Shown: positions 9,650 to 20,220, numbered from the stretch's first letter. The stretch is DNA of 64,000 bases from Vibrio sp. NTOU-M3 (GCF_040869035.1 NZ_CP162101.1:806001-870000); one strand, 5' to 3'. The notes: a model not told the origin generated them from the sequence alone. Numbers and translations are program-made.

Positions 9650-9663
9650 TTGACTCAGATCAG
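9650..9663 (-). promoter_or_regulatory. FNR-like box upstream of torYZ-1
   Basis: TTGAC-TCAG-ATCAG matches the FNR consensus TTGAT-N4-ATCAA at 8 of 10 positions. It has the same orientation and the same 22-bp centre-to-centre distance to the NarP-like box as in the second tor operon. Confidence 0.55.
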
Positions 9664-9862
9664 ACACTTCATGTCGACTAATAATATTTGTCAGAATTAT
9701 TAGACTTGATCTTATAAGTTAGACAAAAGTCTTTTATCTACAAATGGTTAGGTTCATATGTGAAACATATAATATGGCATGCCAATGAATTGGCGAGGTC
9801 AATGTTTGGTGTGTGGTGCTATGTGCAATAGACTATCCGCAAGAAATAAAAAGGAATTCACC

Positions 9863-10792
9863 ATGAAAATTGGAATTATTGGCTTAGGCGATATTGCACA
9901 GAAGGCTTATCTACCAGTTATGACGCAACTGGGTCAGGTACAGCCAGTATTTTGTACTCGCGATCCCAACACCTTAGCTGCGTTGAGTCGCCAGTATCGC
10001 TGTGAACAGATTTGTCAGGACTACAAACAATTGCTGACGATGAATGTTGATGCGGTGATGATCCACGCGGCAACCAGCATCCATTTTGAGCTGGCTTCTT
10101 TTTTCCTTAGAAATGGCATCCCTACTTTTGTTGATAAGCCGCTGGCTGATAGCGCAGAACAAGTAGAAACGCTGTATCAACTGGCACAGCAACATCATCA
10201 GCCACTGTATGTTGGGTTCAATCGACGCCATATTCCTCTGTACAATCAATACATTCCTGAATTGGCACAAGGGCAGGTGGGAGCGCTACGTGCATTACGC
10301 TGGGAAAAACATCGTTTTGATTTGCCGGGTGATTTGCGTACGTTTATTTTTGATGACTTCATCCATCCGTTGGACAGCATTAACCTCGGTGCAAAAGCCG
10401 ATCTTCAAGATGTGTACATCACACATCAAAAATGCGGAGAACAACTCGCTCGCTTGGATGTGCAGTGGCAGGTCAGTGAGACCTTGTTACACGCGTCAAT
10501 GAATCGCCAATTTGGTATAACGACAGAGCGTGTGTCTGCCAGCTATGAAAATCGGGCGTTGGAATTTGATTCGTTTGTAGCGGGTTGTGAATGGCAGCAA
10601 AATACAAAACGTCAGCTAGCGCTGAAAGACTGGACTCCTATGCTGACCAGTAAAGGCTTTGACACCATGATCCATGACTGGATTCGAGTGGTCGAGCAAG
10701 GGAAGCTTGCCCAATCGGTAATGGAGCGGAATATTGCTTCCCATCGTCTTGCTGAATCTGTCTTTGAACGCGTGGTAAAGCAGTTCAACTAA
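9863..10792 (+). CDS. Gfo/Idh/MocA-family oxidoreductase, YceM-like
   Basis: Predicted cytoplasmic NAD(P)-dependent dehydrogenase (309 aa). It has an N-terminal Rossmann fold (MKIGIIGLGDIAQKAYLP, GLGDIA being the nucleotide loop), the family's lysine motif as VDKPLADS (~92), and GFNRRHIPLY, followed by the C-terminal alpha/beta substrate domain. Length and motifs resemble E. coli YceM (MviM), of unknown physiological substrate. The start at 9863 has AAGGAATTCACC before it; the upstream frame from 9779 adds residues without similarity. It sits alone between the two torYZ operons on the opposite strand, with no evident functional link to them. Confidence 0.88.
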   Translation: MKIGIIGLGDIAQKAYLPVMTQLGQVQPVFCTRDPNTLAALSRQYRCEQICQDYKQLLTMNVDAVMIHAATSIHFELASFFLRNGIPTFVDKPLADSAEQVETLYQLAQQHHQPLYVGFNRRHIPLYNQYIPELAQGQVGALRALRWEKHRFDLPGDLRTFIFDDFIHPLDSINLGAKADLQDVYITHQKCGEQLARLDVQWQVSETLLHASMNRQFGITTERVSASYENRALEFDSFVAGCEWQQNTKRQLALKDWTPMLTSKGFDTMIHDWIRVVEQGKLAQSVMERNIASHRLAESVFERVVKQFN

Positions 10793-10812
10793 GTGGCTGC
10801 TCAGATATCAAT

Positions 10813-10846
10813 AAAAAGGCAACGCCGTATTGGCGTTGCCTTTTTT
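10813..10846. terminator. Bidirectional terminator between the YceM-like gene and torZ-2
   Basis: AAAAAGGCAACGCC, loop GTATT, GGCGTTGCCTTTTT: a perfect 14-bp stem with T-runs on both strands, placed between two convergent genes. Confidence 0.93.
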
Positions 10847-10877
10847 AGTATCGATGAGTTTTTAGTATAGGTGAGTG

Positions 10878-13331
10878 TTAGCCGTTTTTCGGTGGAACAA
10901 ATGCGGTTAACTCAAGTGGTGCCCCTTCATACTTCTCGACTTTGACAAGTGATGAATTGGCTGCACAGCCGTTTGCTAGGCGTGAAGTTGGAATGTCCAA
11001 TGTCAGCACATTTGCCCCGCCGTTTTTACACAAACCGGTTTTCTTATCCAAATCTGGCCAGCCACCTTCATGGATACAGACTGAGCCTTGCTTGATTCCG
11101 TCTGTGACCAATGCCCCTGCCAAAACTTGTCCACGACCATTAAAGACACGCACTAAATCGCCTTGCTTAATGCCTCGGGACTTCGCATCTTCAGTGTGAA
11201 TGGTGACAGGTTCGCGATCGGCAATCGCATATTGCTCACGCAACTTGGCGTAGTTGAACTGGCTGTGTAAACGGTGCGCTGCGTGCGCCGTCATCAGCTG
11301 CAATTCGCCTTGTTTGGCATTGCCAGTGTATTCAGTTGGCTCTAACCAAGTGGGGTGTGGTGGACAGTCGTCAAGTTGATAACCTTCGATGGTTTTCGAA
11401 TAGATCTCGATTTTGCCACTTGGGGTTCCGAGTGGATTTAAGATCGGATCTTTTCTGAAATCGGCATGGCGAACAAACTGAGCAGCTTTCTTATTAAACT
11501 TCATCTCAATCAGTTGGTTATCATCCCAGAACTTACCAAATTTCGGCATACGGACTCGCGCCGCTCGGCCACCTTTTTGTGCCGCTGAGTAAAATCCTTT
11601 GAGCCAGTCCATCTCTGTTTTGCTTTCAGTAAACACATCACGGCCGCCAGCTTTTAGCATTTCTGCCATATCAGCAAAGACATCAAAGTCGTTACGCGCT
11701 TCGCCTTGCGGTTCCACCATTTGTTTCATCGGTACTAAGTGTTGGTTACTGTAGTCACCGGTCATGGTGAGATCGTTACGCTCAAAGGATGTCGTGATTG
11801 GTAAAACCACATCGGCGTGTTTGGCTGCTGCCGTCCAGTAGATCTCAGAAATCACAACCAGTTCAGGCTTTTGCCACGCTTTGATCAAACGGTTAGTGTC
11901 TTGGTGATGCGTAAAGTTGCCACCGCCAGCCCACCAGATCATCTTAATATCAGGGAAGGTAAGATCATGGCCATTGTGTTTGTAGGCTTTACCCGGGTTC
12001 TCCAGCGCTTCAACAATACGTGCGACAGGGAAGCTGTTAACCGCTCCTGAAACCGCCCAGTCATTCCCGGCAGATGAACCACCACCGATAGAGGCAGATA
12101 TCGCAGGTAACACACCTGCATCTCGAGTTGGGTTACCGCCGTTAGAGTAGTGATATGACAGACCAAAGCCGCCACCCGGTAAACCGATTTGTCCAAGCAT
12201 GGCCGCTAGTGTTACCAGCATCCAGTGGCGCTGCTCACCAAACTGTTGACGTTGAATACCCCAACCAGCCATCAACATGGTGCGATTACTGCTGAAGATC
12301 TCTGCCAACATTTCCATCTGTTTAGCAGGTACGCCAGTGATTTTTTCTGCCCACTGTGGTGTTTTCTCAACACCATCAGACTGCCCCAGTAAGTAAGCTT
12401 CAAACTTGTCGTAGCCGGTGGTGTACTTAGTGAGGAAGGCTTGGTCGTGCTTACCTTTTTTAACCAGTGAATGGGCAATACCCAGCATAAGCGCGACGTC
12501 TGTCATTGGGTTTGGCGCAATCCATTCCACTTTATCTTCAAAGAAATCAATAGTTTCAGAGCGCATTGGGTCAATGGCGATAATAGTTTTGCCTGATTTT
12601 TTCAGCTGATGGAAAAACTCTAGGCCAGTGCAGTCGGTTGATGTCCAAGCAATTTTGAGTGTATTGAGAGGGTTAATGCCCCAAAAAACAACGACATCGC
12701 TGTTTTCCAGCACCATAGGATGGGTGGTTTGTTGCTCATAAACCTCGATGGAACCCATAACATGAGGCATGATCACTTGCGCAGCCCCCGTAGAGTAATC
12801 GCCTAAGTGACCGGAATAACCGCCAGCCATACTCATGTAACGCTGTAAAAGGGTTTGTGCTTTGTGAAGTACACCGCTGGAACGCCAGCCGTAAGATCCT
12901 GCAAAAATGGCCTCGGCACTGTTTTCTTTACGGATTCGCATATGCTGCTCATGGATGAGTTTGTATGCGTCATCCCAAGAGATACGCACAAATTCGTCGT
13001 CTCCACGGGTACCTTGCGGCTTACTAGGGTTGGCGAGGAAGCCTTTGCGCACCATGGGATATTTGACCCGTGCTTTTGTGTACACTTGATCTGGCCCAGT
13101 GCTTTGCAAACTATTAGGGACGGTTTGGGCCAGCGCATTGGTGGTTGAAACGAGCGTACCCTCTTTTACTTCACATAACAGTGGCCCCATTCGGCCAGCA
13201 GTCAGTACACCTGATCCCCGTTTGTTAGACGCGTTGACAGTTAGCGGCGTGAGGGAGGTAAAGGCTAATGCCCCAGCAGTCATCCCCGTTCCTTTCAGGA
13301 AACCTCGTCTCGTGGTCGTAATATCTTTCAT
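10878..13331 (-). CDS. torZ: TMAO/S-oxide reductase catalytic subunit, TorZ type (copy 2)
   Basis: Second periplasmic molybdenum reductase, 817 aa, very similar to copy 1 over its whole length. It keeps the Tat signal ([11 protein letters not shown]), the serine-ligand motif GDYSTGAAQ and the TorZ-specific [12 protein letters not shown]. Visible differences are spread through the protein (for example [17 protein letters not shown] against [17 protein letters not shown]), as expected of an old duplication rather than a recent copy. It lies 16 bp downstream of torY-2 and is closed by the shared bidirectional terminator. The two copies may differ in substrate preference; this is inference. Confidence 0.92.
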   Translation of the reverse strand: MKDITTTRRGFLKGTGMTAGALAFTSLTPLTVNASNKRGSGVLTAGRMGPLLCEVKEGTLVSTTNALAQTVPNSLQSTGPDQVYTKARVKYPMVRKGFLANPSKPQGTRGDDEFVRISWDDAYKLIHEQHMRIRKENSAEAIFAGSYGWRSSGVLHKAQTLLQRYMSMAGGYSGHLGDYSTGAAQVIMPHVMGSIEVYEQQTTHPMVLENSDVVVFWGINPLNTLKIAWTSTDCTGLEFFHQLKKSGKTIIAIDPMRSETIDFFEDKVEWIAPNPMTDVALMLGIAHSLVKKGKHDQAFLTKYTTGYDKFEAYLLGQSDGVEKTPQWAEKITGVPAKQMEMLAEIFSSNRTMLMAGWGIQRQQFGEQRHWMLVTLAAMLGQIGLPGGGFGLSYHYSNGGNPTRDAGVLPAISASIGGGSSAGNDWAVSGAVNSFPVARIVEALENPGKAYKHNGHDLTFPDIKMIWWAGGGNFTHHQDTNRLIKAWQKPELVVISEIYWTAAAKHADVVLPITTSFERNDLTMTGDYSNQHLVPMKQMVEPQGEARNDFDVFADMAEMLKAGGRDVFTESKTEMDWLKGFYSAAQKGGRAARVRMPKFGKFWDDNQLIEMKFNKKAAQFVRHADFRKDPILNPLGTPSGKIEIYSKTIEGYQLDDCPPHPTWLEPTEYTGNAKQGELQLMTAHAAHRLHSQFNYAKLREQYAIADREPVTIHTEDAKSRGIKQGDLVRVFNGRGQVLAGALVTDGIKQGSVCIHEGGWPDLDKKTGLCKNGGANVLTLDIPTSRLANGCAANSSLVKVEKYEGAPLELTAFVPPKNG

Positions 13332-13347
13332 GTTATTGTCCTTACTC

Positions 13348-14442
13348 TTAGTGGCCAGCCACGTCTTTCGCGTGGTTCTGGAAAAACTTGGTCAATAGTT
13401 CAAGATCGGCAGCAGAAATATCCGTTCGTTCACCCATTCCTTTTGCAACAGGACCCCAAGCATTGACGGTGTAGTGATTGGCAGGAATTTTCGCGTGACA
13501 GGTTGAGCAGTACACGGTGTCTAACTGTTCGGTGTAATCCCAAATCGGTTGTTGAGAGTCCAGTACTGGAGCATCAATTTCAGTGGTAAGTTTGGCTGTG
13601 CGCCATTGGTTGTCGTAGTCATCAGTCTCAAACTGTCCGACCTCCAACCCGGCTTGCCCTTGTTCACTGAGCATTGCCACAATGGCACGCTTTCCTTTGT
13701 CTAAATAAAGAACTTGTTCGGCCCCTTTCATTTGATAGGCGCTAAGTTCTATTTTTCGTTTACCTTGCTCATTGGCGAGTACTTTGAGCTGGGTGGTTGG
13801 ATTGATGGTTCCGATGTCATCAATGGTTACGGGCTCGATTGGATACACGAATGTCGCGTCAGGGGATGTATTTTGGGTGAAAGCAATTAAGTTATCGTAC
13901 GCTTCGCTGTCCATTTCTGGTTCTGGAGCGAAATGTGCCACCCCTTTGTGGCAGTCGATACAGGTTTGCTGATTTTTCTGTGCGTACTCATGCATTTTTG
14001 CGGCATCTTCTGATTGCTCGTAGTTATCCATCGCATCAAAGGTGTGGCAAGAACGGCATGTTGCTGAGTCATTGGCGCGCAATTGTTCCCATACGGTTTC
14101 CGCCATTGCGATGCGGTGTTGTTCATATTTTTCTTCCGTGTCGATTTTTCCCGTAACGTATTCGTGGAATATGTCTTTTGAAGCGCGGATTTTAGTGACG
14201 AGATAATCGATGGGTTGGGAGGGAATATGGCAGTCGGCGCATTCAGCCCGGATGCCTTTCGCATTGCTAAAGTGAATAGAGCCCTGATATTCCTCGTAAG
14301 GAATGCTCATAGAGTGGCACGACAGGCAAAATTCGGTTTTGGAAGTGTAGTTCATGACCGTGGCACTGCCTCCAAGTGTAAACCAGCCAATAGCAACACC
14401 AGTTAGCACCAGTAATACGAGATTTCTTTTTTTTATTGTCAT
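13348..14442 (-). CDS. torY: Pentahaem cytochrome c, TorY/TorC family (copy 2)
   Basis: Quinol-oxidising membrane cytochrome that feeds the adjacent TorZ. Five haem motifs are present: CLSCH, CADCH, CRSCH, CIDCH and CSTCH. An N-terminal anchor follows [12 protein letters not shown]. From the ATG at 14442 the product is 364 aa, the same as copy 1; a TTG three codons upstream is possible but neither has a good ribosome site. Conserved [18 protein letters not shown] and [12 protein letters not shown] resemble E. coli TorY closely. It is the first gene of the second torYZ operon and is preceded by the same FNR-like and NarP-like boxes as copy 1. Confidence 0.92.
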   Translation of the reverse strand: MTIKKRNLVLLVLTGVAIGWFTLGGSATVMNYTSKTEFCLSCHSMSIPYEEYQGSIHFSNAKGIRAECADCHIPSQPIDYLVTKIRASKDIFHEYVTGKIDTEEKYEQHRIAMAETVWEQLRANDSATCRSCHTFDAMDNYEQSEDAAKMHEYAQKNQQTCIDCHKGVAHFAPEPEMDSEAYDNLIAFTQNTSPDATFVYPIEPVTIDDIGTINPTTQLKVLANEQGKRKIELSAYQMKGAEQVLYLDKGKRAIVAMLSEQGQAGLEVGQFETDDYDNQWRTAKLTTEIDAPVLDSQQPIWDYTEQLDTVYCSTCHAKIPANHYTVNAWGPVAKGMGERTDISAADLELLTKFFQNHAKDVAGH

Positions 14443-14480
14443 AAATTGCAACCATATATTTATGCATTATCTCGCAAAGC

Positions 14481-14496
14481 TACTCCTTTAGTGGTA
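14481..14496 (-). promoter_or_regulatory. NarP/NarL-type 7-2-7 inverted heptamer upstream of torYZ-2
   Basis: On the minus strand TACCACT-AA-AGGAGTA differs from the box of operon 1 at one base and still fits the 7-2-7 pattern (one deviation from TACYYMT). A GATAAT -10-like hexamer follows at 14466-14471. Confidence 0.6.
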
Positions 14497-14503
14497 GGTA
14501 TTT

Positions 14504-14517
14504 TTGACTTAGATCAT
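14504..14517 (-). promoter_or_regulatory. FNR-like box upstream of torYZ-2
   Basis: TTGAC-TTAG-ATCAT, 8 of 10 matches to the FNR consensus, centred exactly 22 bp upstream of the NarP-like box as in operon 1. Confidence 0.55.
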
Positions 14518-14667
14518 AACCATTATTTTTTTAAGGTTTTTTATGGCGAGTTTTTATTCTAGATCTCATTTATATAAAATCGATTGATTGATATAAATTT
14601 CATATGTGTAAAGGCGAGAAATTTTGCTTGTGGCTGTTGGGTGCAGGCGTCGTTATTGATACAAAAA

Positions 14668-14696
14668 TGGCCAAAAAGCCGCACCGCTTTTTGGCC
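14668..14696 (-). terminator. Terminator of the chemoreceptor gene
   Basis: TGGCCAAAAAGC, 6-nt loop, GCTTTTTGGCCA: a 12-bp stem followed on the minus strand by TTTTTGT. Confidence 0.85.
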
Positions 14697-14723
14697 AGTA
14701 ATGTCTAGGCGTCAGTGACAAAG

Positions 14724-16433
14724 CTATACTTTGTACTTATCGATTTCCATCTTTAATGTTTCTGCAAGCTTAGCCAGTTCTTGAGTGGAGTAACTGCTTT
14801 GCTCTGCACCTGTTGCCGTCTGATTAGAGATATCACTGATGGCAATAATGTTTTGATTAATTTCTTCAGTCACTAGGGTTTGTTGTTCGGCTGCGGTGGC
14901 AATTTGAGCGTTCATCGCGGTGATCTGATCAACGCTAGTCGTGATTTGTTGCAGTGCTTGCCCTGCCTCTCGAGCCTTTTCTACCGTCTGATTTGCGTTT
15001 TCTGCCCCGTGTTCCAAGCGAACGGTGGAATCTCGACTGCCTTGTTGCAGCCTTTGAATGGTATTTAAAATTTCTTCTGTTGATTGCTGGGTTCGACTGG
15101 CTAATGTACGGACTTCATCGGCGACCACGGCAAATCCGCGTCCTTGCTCACCTGCTCGTGCTGCTTCAATCGCTGCGTTAAGGGCAAGCAAGTTGGTTTG
15201 CTCTGATATCTCTTGAATTACATCAACCACACTGCCAATTTCTTCTGAATGCCGGGCAAGGGTTTGCATGGCCTGTACGGATTCATGCATTTCTGCAGAC
15301 AATTGTTCAATCATTGTGGCGCTCTGTTCCACAATTTTCTGACCTTGAGCCGCGGCTAAATCTGCTTGCTCTGAAGCCTCTGCTGCAGAGCTGGCACTTT
15401 GTGCAACTTCATGAACGGTGGCGGTAAACTCGTTAATTGCGGTGGCAATTTGTTGGGTTTGATTTTGCTGATCTTCGACATTTTGCTTCGTTTGATCGGC
15501 TACCGCTGAGCTTTCTTCAGCAGAACGTGCGAGTTGTGCGACAGAATCACGGTTAGTTTGCACTACATGTTGGAAGCCCATAACAATGCGGTTAACCGAC
15601 TGGCCGATACGCGCAAACTCATCTTCTCCCTGAATCGTAATTCGTTGGGTTAAGTCGCCCTCAGCAATAAAATTGGCGGACAGTTCAAGCTGACTCACAG
15701 CGTTGTTTACACGGCGGACGATCATCATGGAAAGCGACGTGATCACAATAAGCGCAACCCCAACAACACTTGCGACCACGAGAATAAAGTGGTCGATGTT
15801 CTGGTTGGCCTGCTGAAAATTCTGTTTACCTTCTGCGACTTGCAAGTCAAGGAACTGCTCGGTGTACTGATACGCTTCTTGAAAAAGTGGATTAATTTTT
15901 GTCAGCAATACTAAGTTGGCGGCGCGGTAATTACCTGCTTCCAATTGTTGGATCGCTGGATTAAAACCGTCTTGAGTGATTTTATCTAGGGTGACAGCGA
16001 GTGGATTAATGGTGCTGATTTCTGTGCCTGTTAATTCTGAGGTCAGAATTTGATTGTCGATAATGTCTTGCAGTGTTGTGAGTGACGTTTGGATATCTTG
16101 AATGTGTTTGCTTATCGGATGGTCATGCATGTTGGCAAATTCAGAAGATGGATCATGTTGAAATGCGAGTAATAAGGAGCTTCGGGCATTGCCGAGTTCA
16201 TCAAGTACTCGGCCAGAACGAATGGTGTGCTGCATGCCTTGGGTGTACAGATCTTCAACAAAAGCTGCGGTCGTTTGCATTCCGGAAATACCTTTGTAAC
16301 CCAATAGTAAAAAGGAAAGAAGGGTCAGTCCGATGATCAGCTTTAACCTGAAACTGACATTTTGTAGTTTGTCGGTAAAACGGGTGGAGGGTAACTCATG
16401 AAATCGTTGTTCTTGGGTGATTGATGTCGCCAT
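14724..16433 (-). CDS. Methyl-accepting chemotaxis protein
   Basis: Inner-membrane chemoreceptor signalling through CheA/CheW. The 569-aa protein has TM1 (~35-53), a periplasmic helical sensor with no Cache motif (~54-205; probably a four-helix-bundle type), TM2 (~210-232), a HAMP domain and a long methylation/signalling helix. The hairpin tip carries [20 protein letters not shown] and [15 protein letters not shown] at 16433 was chosen because GAGG lies seven bases ahead of it; an ATG four codons upstream overlaps that site. The ligand is unknown. It is the nearest gene upstream of torYZ-2, so an energy-taxis role is possible but unproven. Confidence 0.92.
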   Translation of the reverse strand: MATSITQEQRFHELPSTRFTDKLQNVSFRLKLIIGLTLLSFLLLGYKGISGMQTTAAFVEDLYTQGMQHTIRSGRVLDELGNARSSLLLAFQHDPSSEFANMHDHPISKHIQDIQTSLTTLQDIIDNQILTSELTGTEISTINPLAVTLDKITQDGFNPAIQQLEAGNYRAANLVLLTKINPLFQEAYQYTEQFLDLQVAEGKQNFQQANQNIDHFILVVASVVGVALIVITSLSMMIVRRVNNAVSQLELSANFIAEGDLTQRITIQGEDEFARIGQSVNRIVMGFQHVVQTNRDSVAQLARSAEESSAVADQTKQNVEDQQNQTQQIATAINEFTATVHEVAQSASSAAEASEQADLAAAQGQKIVEQSATMIEQLSAEMHESVQAMQTLARHSEEIGSVVDVIQEISEQTNLLALNAAIEAARAGEQGRGFAVVADEVRTLASRTQQSTEEILNTIQRLQQGSRDSTVRLEHGAENANQTVEKAREAGQALQQITTSVDQITAMNAQIATAAEQQTLVTEEINQNIIAISDISNQTATGAEQSSYSTQELAKLAETLKMEIDKYKV

Positions 16434-16568
16434 AACTAGCCTCATTTATTATTTTAGATTTAGTTAATATAGGCGGGATGGTGTGGGAAGCGTTGAATTG
16501 AATTTGATATGGATCAAAGTGAGTATGTTTTATGAAAGACAAGACGATTTATGTTGCTTTGGTCACTA

Positions 16569-16604
16569 TTTAGCCAGAAGTTAAGAGTAGGCCTTCTGGC
16601 TAAA
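16569..16604 (-). repeat. 12-bp hairpin downstream of yegD
   Basis: TTTAGCCAGAAG and CTTCTGGCTAAA flank a 12-nt loop just after the yegD stop codon. There is no U-run, so it is at best a weak terminator. Confidence 0.5.
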
Positions 16605-16614
16605 TGAAAGAGCG

Positions 16615-17967
16615 TTATTGAAAACAGACTTGTGCCCAGCGAGCTAACCCGGCGGTCACAGATCCAAAGTAGTTGCCACTGACGACAGGAATGCCGGGCA
16701 GCGCTTGTTCCACCGCCGCGCGAAGGATAGGTGAACGTGCTGAGCCACCTGTCATAAAAATCACATCAGGTTTGGTGCCACCAAGCTCAATCGCTTCAGT
16801 GACCAGTTCGGTCATTTTTGACTTAGGTACTTCGATAGCGTCGATCATCTCGCTTTGCTGAATAGTGATATTCAGCAACTCTGCCGCTACAGGAAGCTGG
16901 GCTGTCGCCATCCCTTGTTCTGATAAGGCAATTTTCACTTCCTCTGCTTTTTTCACCAAGCTATAACCTAATGTGTCTTCATAAACCTTGATTAATCGTG
17001 CCAGTTTTTCCGGTTCGCGCGCTTCTTTATGTAGGTTAATCAAATCACGACGATTTTCCCGGCCATAGAATTTACCTTGTGCACTGACGTCATTAATCGC
17101 AATAGGATTCCAAAACTGAGTCAGTGGCATGTCTAAGCCATTTAAGGTTTGGCTACCCAAACCAAAAGATTGCATCAGTGTCTTAAAGGTTAAGTGAATG
17201 TCGAGATCATTACCGCCGATCCGCTGACCACTGTGGGCAATGAGGCTTGAATTGCGATCGGCTTTGCCGCGCCAAGTCGGGCCCATTTGTATCAGTGAGC
17301 AGTCCGTGGTACCCCCGCCAATGTCGACAATTAATACGGTTTTGTCGTTAGTTAATGTTGCTTCGTACTCTAACCCAGCAGCCACTGGCTCAAATTGAAA
17401 CTCAATATGCTGGAACCCAGCTCGGTTTGCCGCGCGTCGCAATATACTTTCTGCTTGTTGGTTGGAGTCATGGCCGCCTCGGCCATGGAAGTTGATTGGG
17501 CGACCAATCACGGTGTGCTTGATCTCGCCACCGCTATTATGTTCGGCTTGTGTTTTGATGTTTGCCATCATGGCGCACACCAGATCTTCGAAGAAGCTTA
17601 GCTGAACGTCGCGCAGCCCCATCGTACCTAAAAAGGATTTAGGCGATTTAACGTAATAGACTTCTTGTGGGTCGGTTAAATATTGATTTAATGCGGCTTG
17701 TCCGAAGGTGACGTCGTCAAACAGAAGTTGGATATCTTCTTCTTTATTGGCGTTAATCGAGCGTCTGAGAAGCTGCTCCCCTAAGGCATCGAACGGTTTG
17801 ATATCACGGTGACGAAACAGGTGCTCTGAAACCGACTCGCGGGTGGGTGCCGCAAGTGTTGAAGGGATGTAGAAGCTTTCTCCCTCTAACGGAATGAGTT
17901 GCGGTTGGTCTCCTTGCATTCTTGCTACTGAACAATTCGCTGTTCCGTAATCAAAACCAATGTACAT
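16615..17967 (-). CDS. yegD: Hsp70-family chaperone-like protein, YegD type
   Basis: Stand-alone actin/Hsp70 ATPase-fold protein without the Hsp70 substrate-binding domain. At 450 aa it equals E. coli YegD. Phosphate-binding motifs are visible: FDYGTANCSVA at residues 4-14, VLIVDIGGGTTDCSL (~212-226) and MTGGSARSPILRAAV (~405-420). AGCGGAGGTAACA gives a strong ribosome site for the ATG. It is monocistronic. The cellular role of YegD is not established, and the name rests on length and motifs. Confidence 0.9.
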   Translation of the reverse strand: MYIGFDYGTANCSVARMQGDQPQLIPLEGESFYIPSTLAAPTRESVSEHLFRHRDIKPFDALGEQLLRRSINANKEEDIQLLFDDVTFGQAALNQYLTDPQEVYYVKSPKSFLGTMGLRDVQLSFFEDLVCAMMANIKTQAEHNSGGEIKHTVIGRPINFHGRGGHDSNQQAESILRRAANRAGFQHIEFQFEPVAAGLEYEATLTNDKTVLIVDIGGGTTDCSLIQMGPTWRGKADRNSSLIAHSGQRIGGNDLDIHLTFKTLMQSFGLGSQTLNGLDMPLTQFWNPIAINDVSAQGKFYGRENRRDLINLHKEAREPEKLARLIKVYEDTLGYSLVKKAEEVKIALSEQGMATAQLPVAAELLNITIQQSEMIDAIEVPKSKMTELVTEAIELGGTKPDVIFMTGGSARSPILRAAVEQALPGIPVVSGNYFGSVTAGLARWAQVCFQ

Positions 17968-18045
17968 TGTTACCTCCGCTCGATTTTAAAAAGGCCGCAG
18001 ATGCTACCTCAAGCGTTCAAGGAATACCACTGATTATGGACAAAA

Positions 18046-18066
18046 AAGCCGCCAAGTAGGCGGCTT
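18046..18066 (-). terminator. Terminator of the subtilase gene
   Basis: AAGCCGCC, loop AAGTA, GGCGGCTT; on the minus strand the stem is followed by six T. It lies 22 bp after the subtilase stop codon. Confidence 0.88.
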
Positions 18067-18088
18067 GAGTTTTTACCTATGTTTCACT

Positions 18089-20014
18089 CTATTTATCGAT
18101 ATCGCGTGACACTGATGCGGCGCACGTGCCTCTTGCTATCCATTCATCTAAATTATTGTCTGGCGTGAGTTCAGTGTTTGTGACGTCCTTTATGGCGACA
18201 TACACTTTGTTGTTGTACCGGACAGAGCTGTATTGAGTATACGTATCGCCTGAACGGAACGAATCAAACTGTTCACATGAAGCTCCCACGATGTTTAAAG
18301 GTTTCCACATTTCACCTTTAGTTTTAAATGGGTTCAATGCTGGGTTGCTGTCAGCAACGGCGAAGTATTCAACCCCGGCGAAATAAACAATATCACCGTA
18401 TGTGTAAGATTCATTGGCTTGCCATTCTGGGGTATTTGTCTTTTTAGATAGTCCGGTGCCAATCAGAGAGAAATCAACTTCTTCTTGAGAATAGGACGTA
18501 TGGTAGTTGGGATGTGTTTCATCGTATTTAACGATAACGGTGTAAGTCCCTGCTTTTGCGTTTGCAATATCGACTTTTTCAAACACATCAACATTGTTAT
18601 CGCCCTGTGTTGCCGCAAAACTTGGATTTGCAGGGTCAAGTTTCCATGGCTTATGCACAATTCCTTCTGGATCAATGACTTCAATGTCCAAATCGGACGA
18701 AATTGCTGGATAATTGCATAAATCAGCACCGCCATATTCATAGATGTATTCTTCGGTGCACTTGTTGCTGGAAATGTCGTTACTTGGCCCTGGTACATCG
18801 TTCCAACTGATACTGAAGCTAACATCTTTGCCTGCAGTAACCTCAAACTCTTGGCGATATTCAGGTGAAGATTTAGAGATGGTCAGTTCTTTAATAAAGC
18901 TGTGGTGACCATTGTTGAGGATAATTTCAGCCGCCTTATCAACTTGCGCTAATCCCCAACCTGAGCTGTAGTTTGGCTTGTCATTGTTAAGGTACTTGAG
19001 AAGGCTATTTTTTGCGGTGTGTAGTAATAGGCCACGGATAGAAGCGCTATATAATGATGCTCCTTCAAAGTCTTTTGCTACCTCTTGAAGTAGCAATACA
19101 CTGCCTGAAATTTGAGGACTGGCACTTGATGTTGCGCCATTATCAATCTGAAAATATGCTGGCGTATCGTCATCATCAATGGCGACTTGGCTATACATGG
19201 TTGTCACAAGGTCGGGTTTAATTCGGCCATCTTGAAGTGGTCCTTTTGCCGAGCCAAGCCATTGGATGTTCTCACCTTCTTCAGTCTTACCAGCGGCACC
19301 AACAACCAGTCCATTTTTGGTCGTATTGGCTGGGACCATCCAAAAATATGGGCGGTAACTCCCATCGGCAGTGTGTCCATCAAAGTTACCAGCGGAATGG
19401 GCATAAACATGTTTTGGAGCGGAGTAATACAAAGCATTATCATATTCCCTAGCTTGATAGGAGCCAATCTCCGCTAAAGGTATGTCCAATCCTGGACCGT
19501 AGGAATGCGAGGAAGCAAGGTTTTCTTTATCGGCGTTATTTGGATCGGTTAACCAATTTAAAAACTCTCTGGTTGTGCCATGGCCGGAGTACATCTGAGC
19601 ATTTGGAGCCACACCTTCAGAAAAAGGAAACTGCTGGCTGCCTTTACCTGCTGCAAGCAGTGCCATACTTGCTGCGTGTCCTGCGCGGACTTCATCAGTT
19701 GGCTGCTTAGGGGGACCGATTAAAGTTAACCTTGAGATGCCATTTTTATCGGAGAATTCAGGATTGTCGAGTGGTACCCAGCCATCTTCCCAATGCATGC
19801 CCACGGCGTTGCTTCCATCGTACGTAAAACCAAGCCGACCCTCTTTCTTTAATGCATCAACACCAATTTGATGTTGGCCGATACGGTTATCGTAGCGCTC
19901 TGTAGCGTTCTCTTGTGTGATATCGATTGGAATGGGTTGTGAGGAAGGTGTGACTTGCTGAGCATGCGCGCAGCAAGCAAATGGAATTACCATATAAGGA
20001 AAATACTTAATCAT
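18089..20014 (-). CDS. Secreted S8-family (subtilisin-like) serine peptidase with chitin-binding-like modules
   Basis: Exported endopeptidase. From the chosen ATG (20014) a short signal peptide ends at CAHA-QQ. Counting from the longer ATG at 20035, the catalytic set is Asp73 in FTYDGSN, His120 in RAGHAASMALLAAG, oxyanion Asn217 in AHSAGN and Ser303 in GATSSASPQISG. The His and Asp surroundings deviate from textbook HGTHVAG and DTG. After a beta-sandwich region (~390-530) come two CBM5/12-like modules: ESYTYGDIVYFAGVEYFAVA and a second around YSSVRYNNKVYVAI with paired cysteines. This suggests action on chitin-associated protein. Subtilase call firm; modules fairly firm. Confidence 0.85.
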   Translation of the reverse strand: MIKYFPYMVIPFACCAHAQQVTPSSQPIPIDITQENATERYDNRIGQHQIGVDALKKEGRLGFTYDGSNAVGMHWEDGWVPLDNPEFSDKNGISRLTLIGPPKQPTDEVRAGHAASMALLAAGKGSQQFPFSEGVAPNAQMYSGHGTTREFLNWLTDPNNADKENLASSHSYGPGLDIPLAEIGSYQAREYDNALYYSAPKHVYAHSAGNFDGHTADGSYRPYFWMVPANTTKNGLVVGAAGKTEEGENIQWLGSAKGPLQDGRIKPDLVTTMYSQVAIDDDDTPAYFQIDNGATSSASPQISGSVLLLQEVAKDFEGASLYSASIRGLLLHTAKNSLLKYLNNDKPNYSSGWGLAQVDKAAEIILNNGHHSFIKELTISKSSPEYRQEFEVTAGKDVSFSISWNDVPGPSNDISSNKCTEEYIYEYGGADLCNYPAISSDLDIEVIDPEGIVHKPWKLDPANPSFAATQGDNNVDVFEKVDIANAKAGTYTVIVKYDETHPNYHTSYSQEEVDFSLIGTGLSKKTNTPEWQANESYTYGDIVYFAGVEYFAVADSNPALNPFKTKGEMWKPLNIVGASCEQFDSFRSGDTYTQYSSVRYNNKVYVAIKDVTNTELTPDNNLDEWIARGTCAASVSRDIDK

Positions 20015-20201
20015 TTGAATGCTCGTTATATCCATTGCTATTGAAATGTCATTTGCCTTGGTGCCAGAGCTTCTCGGTTAAGCAGAGGCTCTTACATCGA
20101 CAAGGTTCAAATATAATATGCACTCAGTTTCATTTTATTTATAAGAGTAATCTGATTTATGTGTTCACATTTAATACAGCGCATTATTTGAACATGAAAA
20201 A

Positions 20202-20220
20202 AGCCGCCATATTGGCGGCT
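20202..20220 (-). terminator. Terminator of the EEP-family gene
   Basis: AGCCGCC, loop ATATT, GGCGGCT; T6 follows on the minus strand. It lies 33 bp after the stop codon. Confidence 0.82.
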
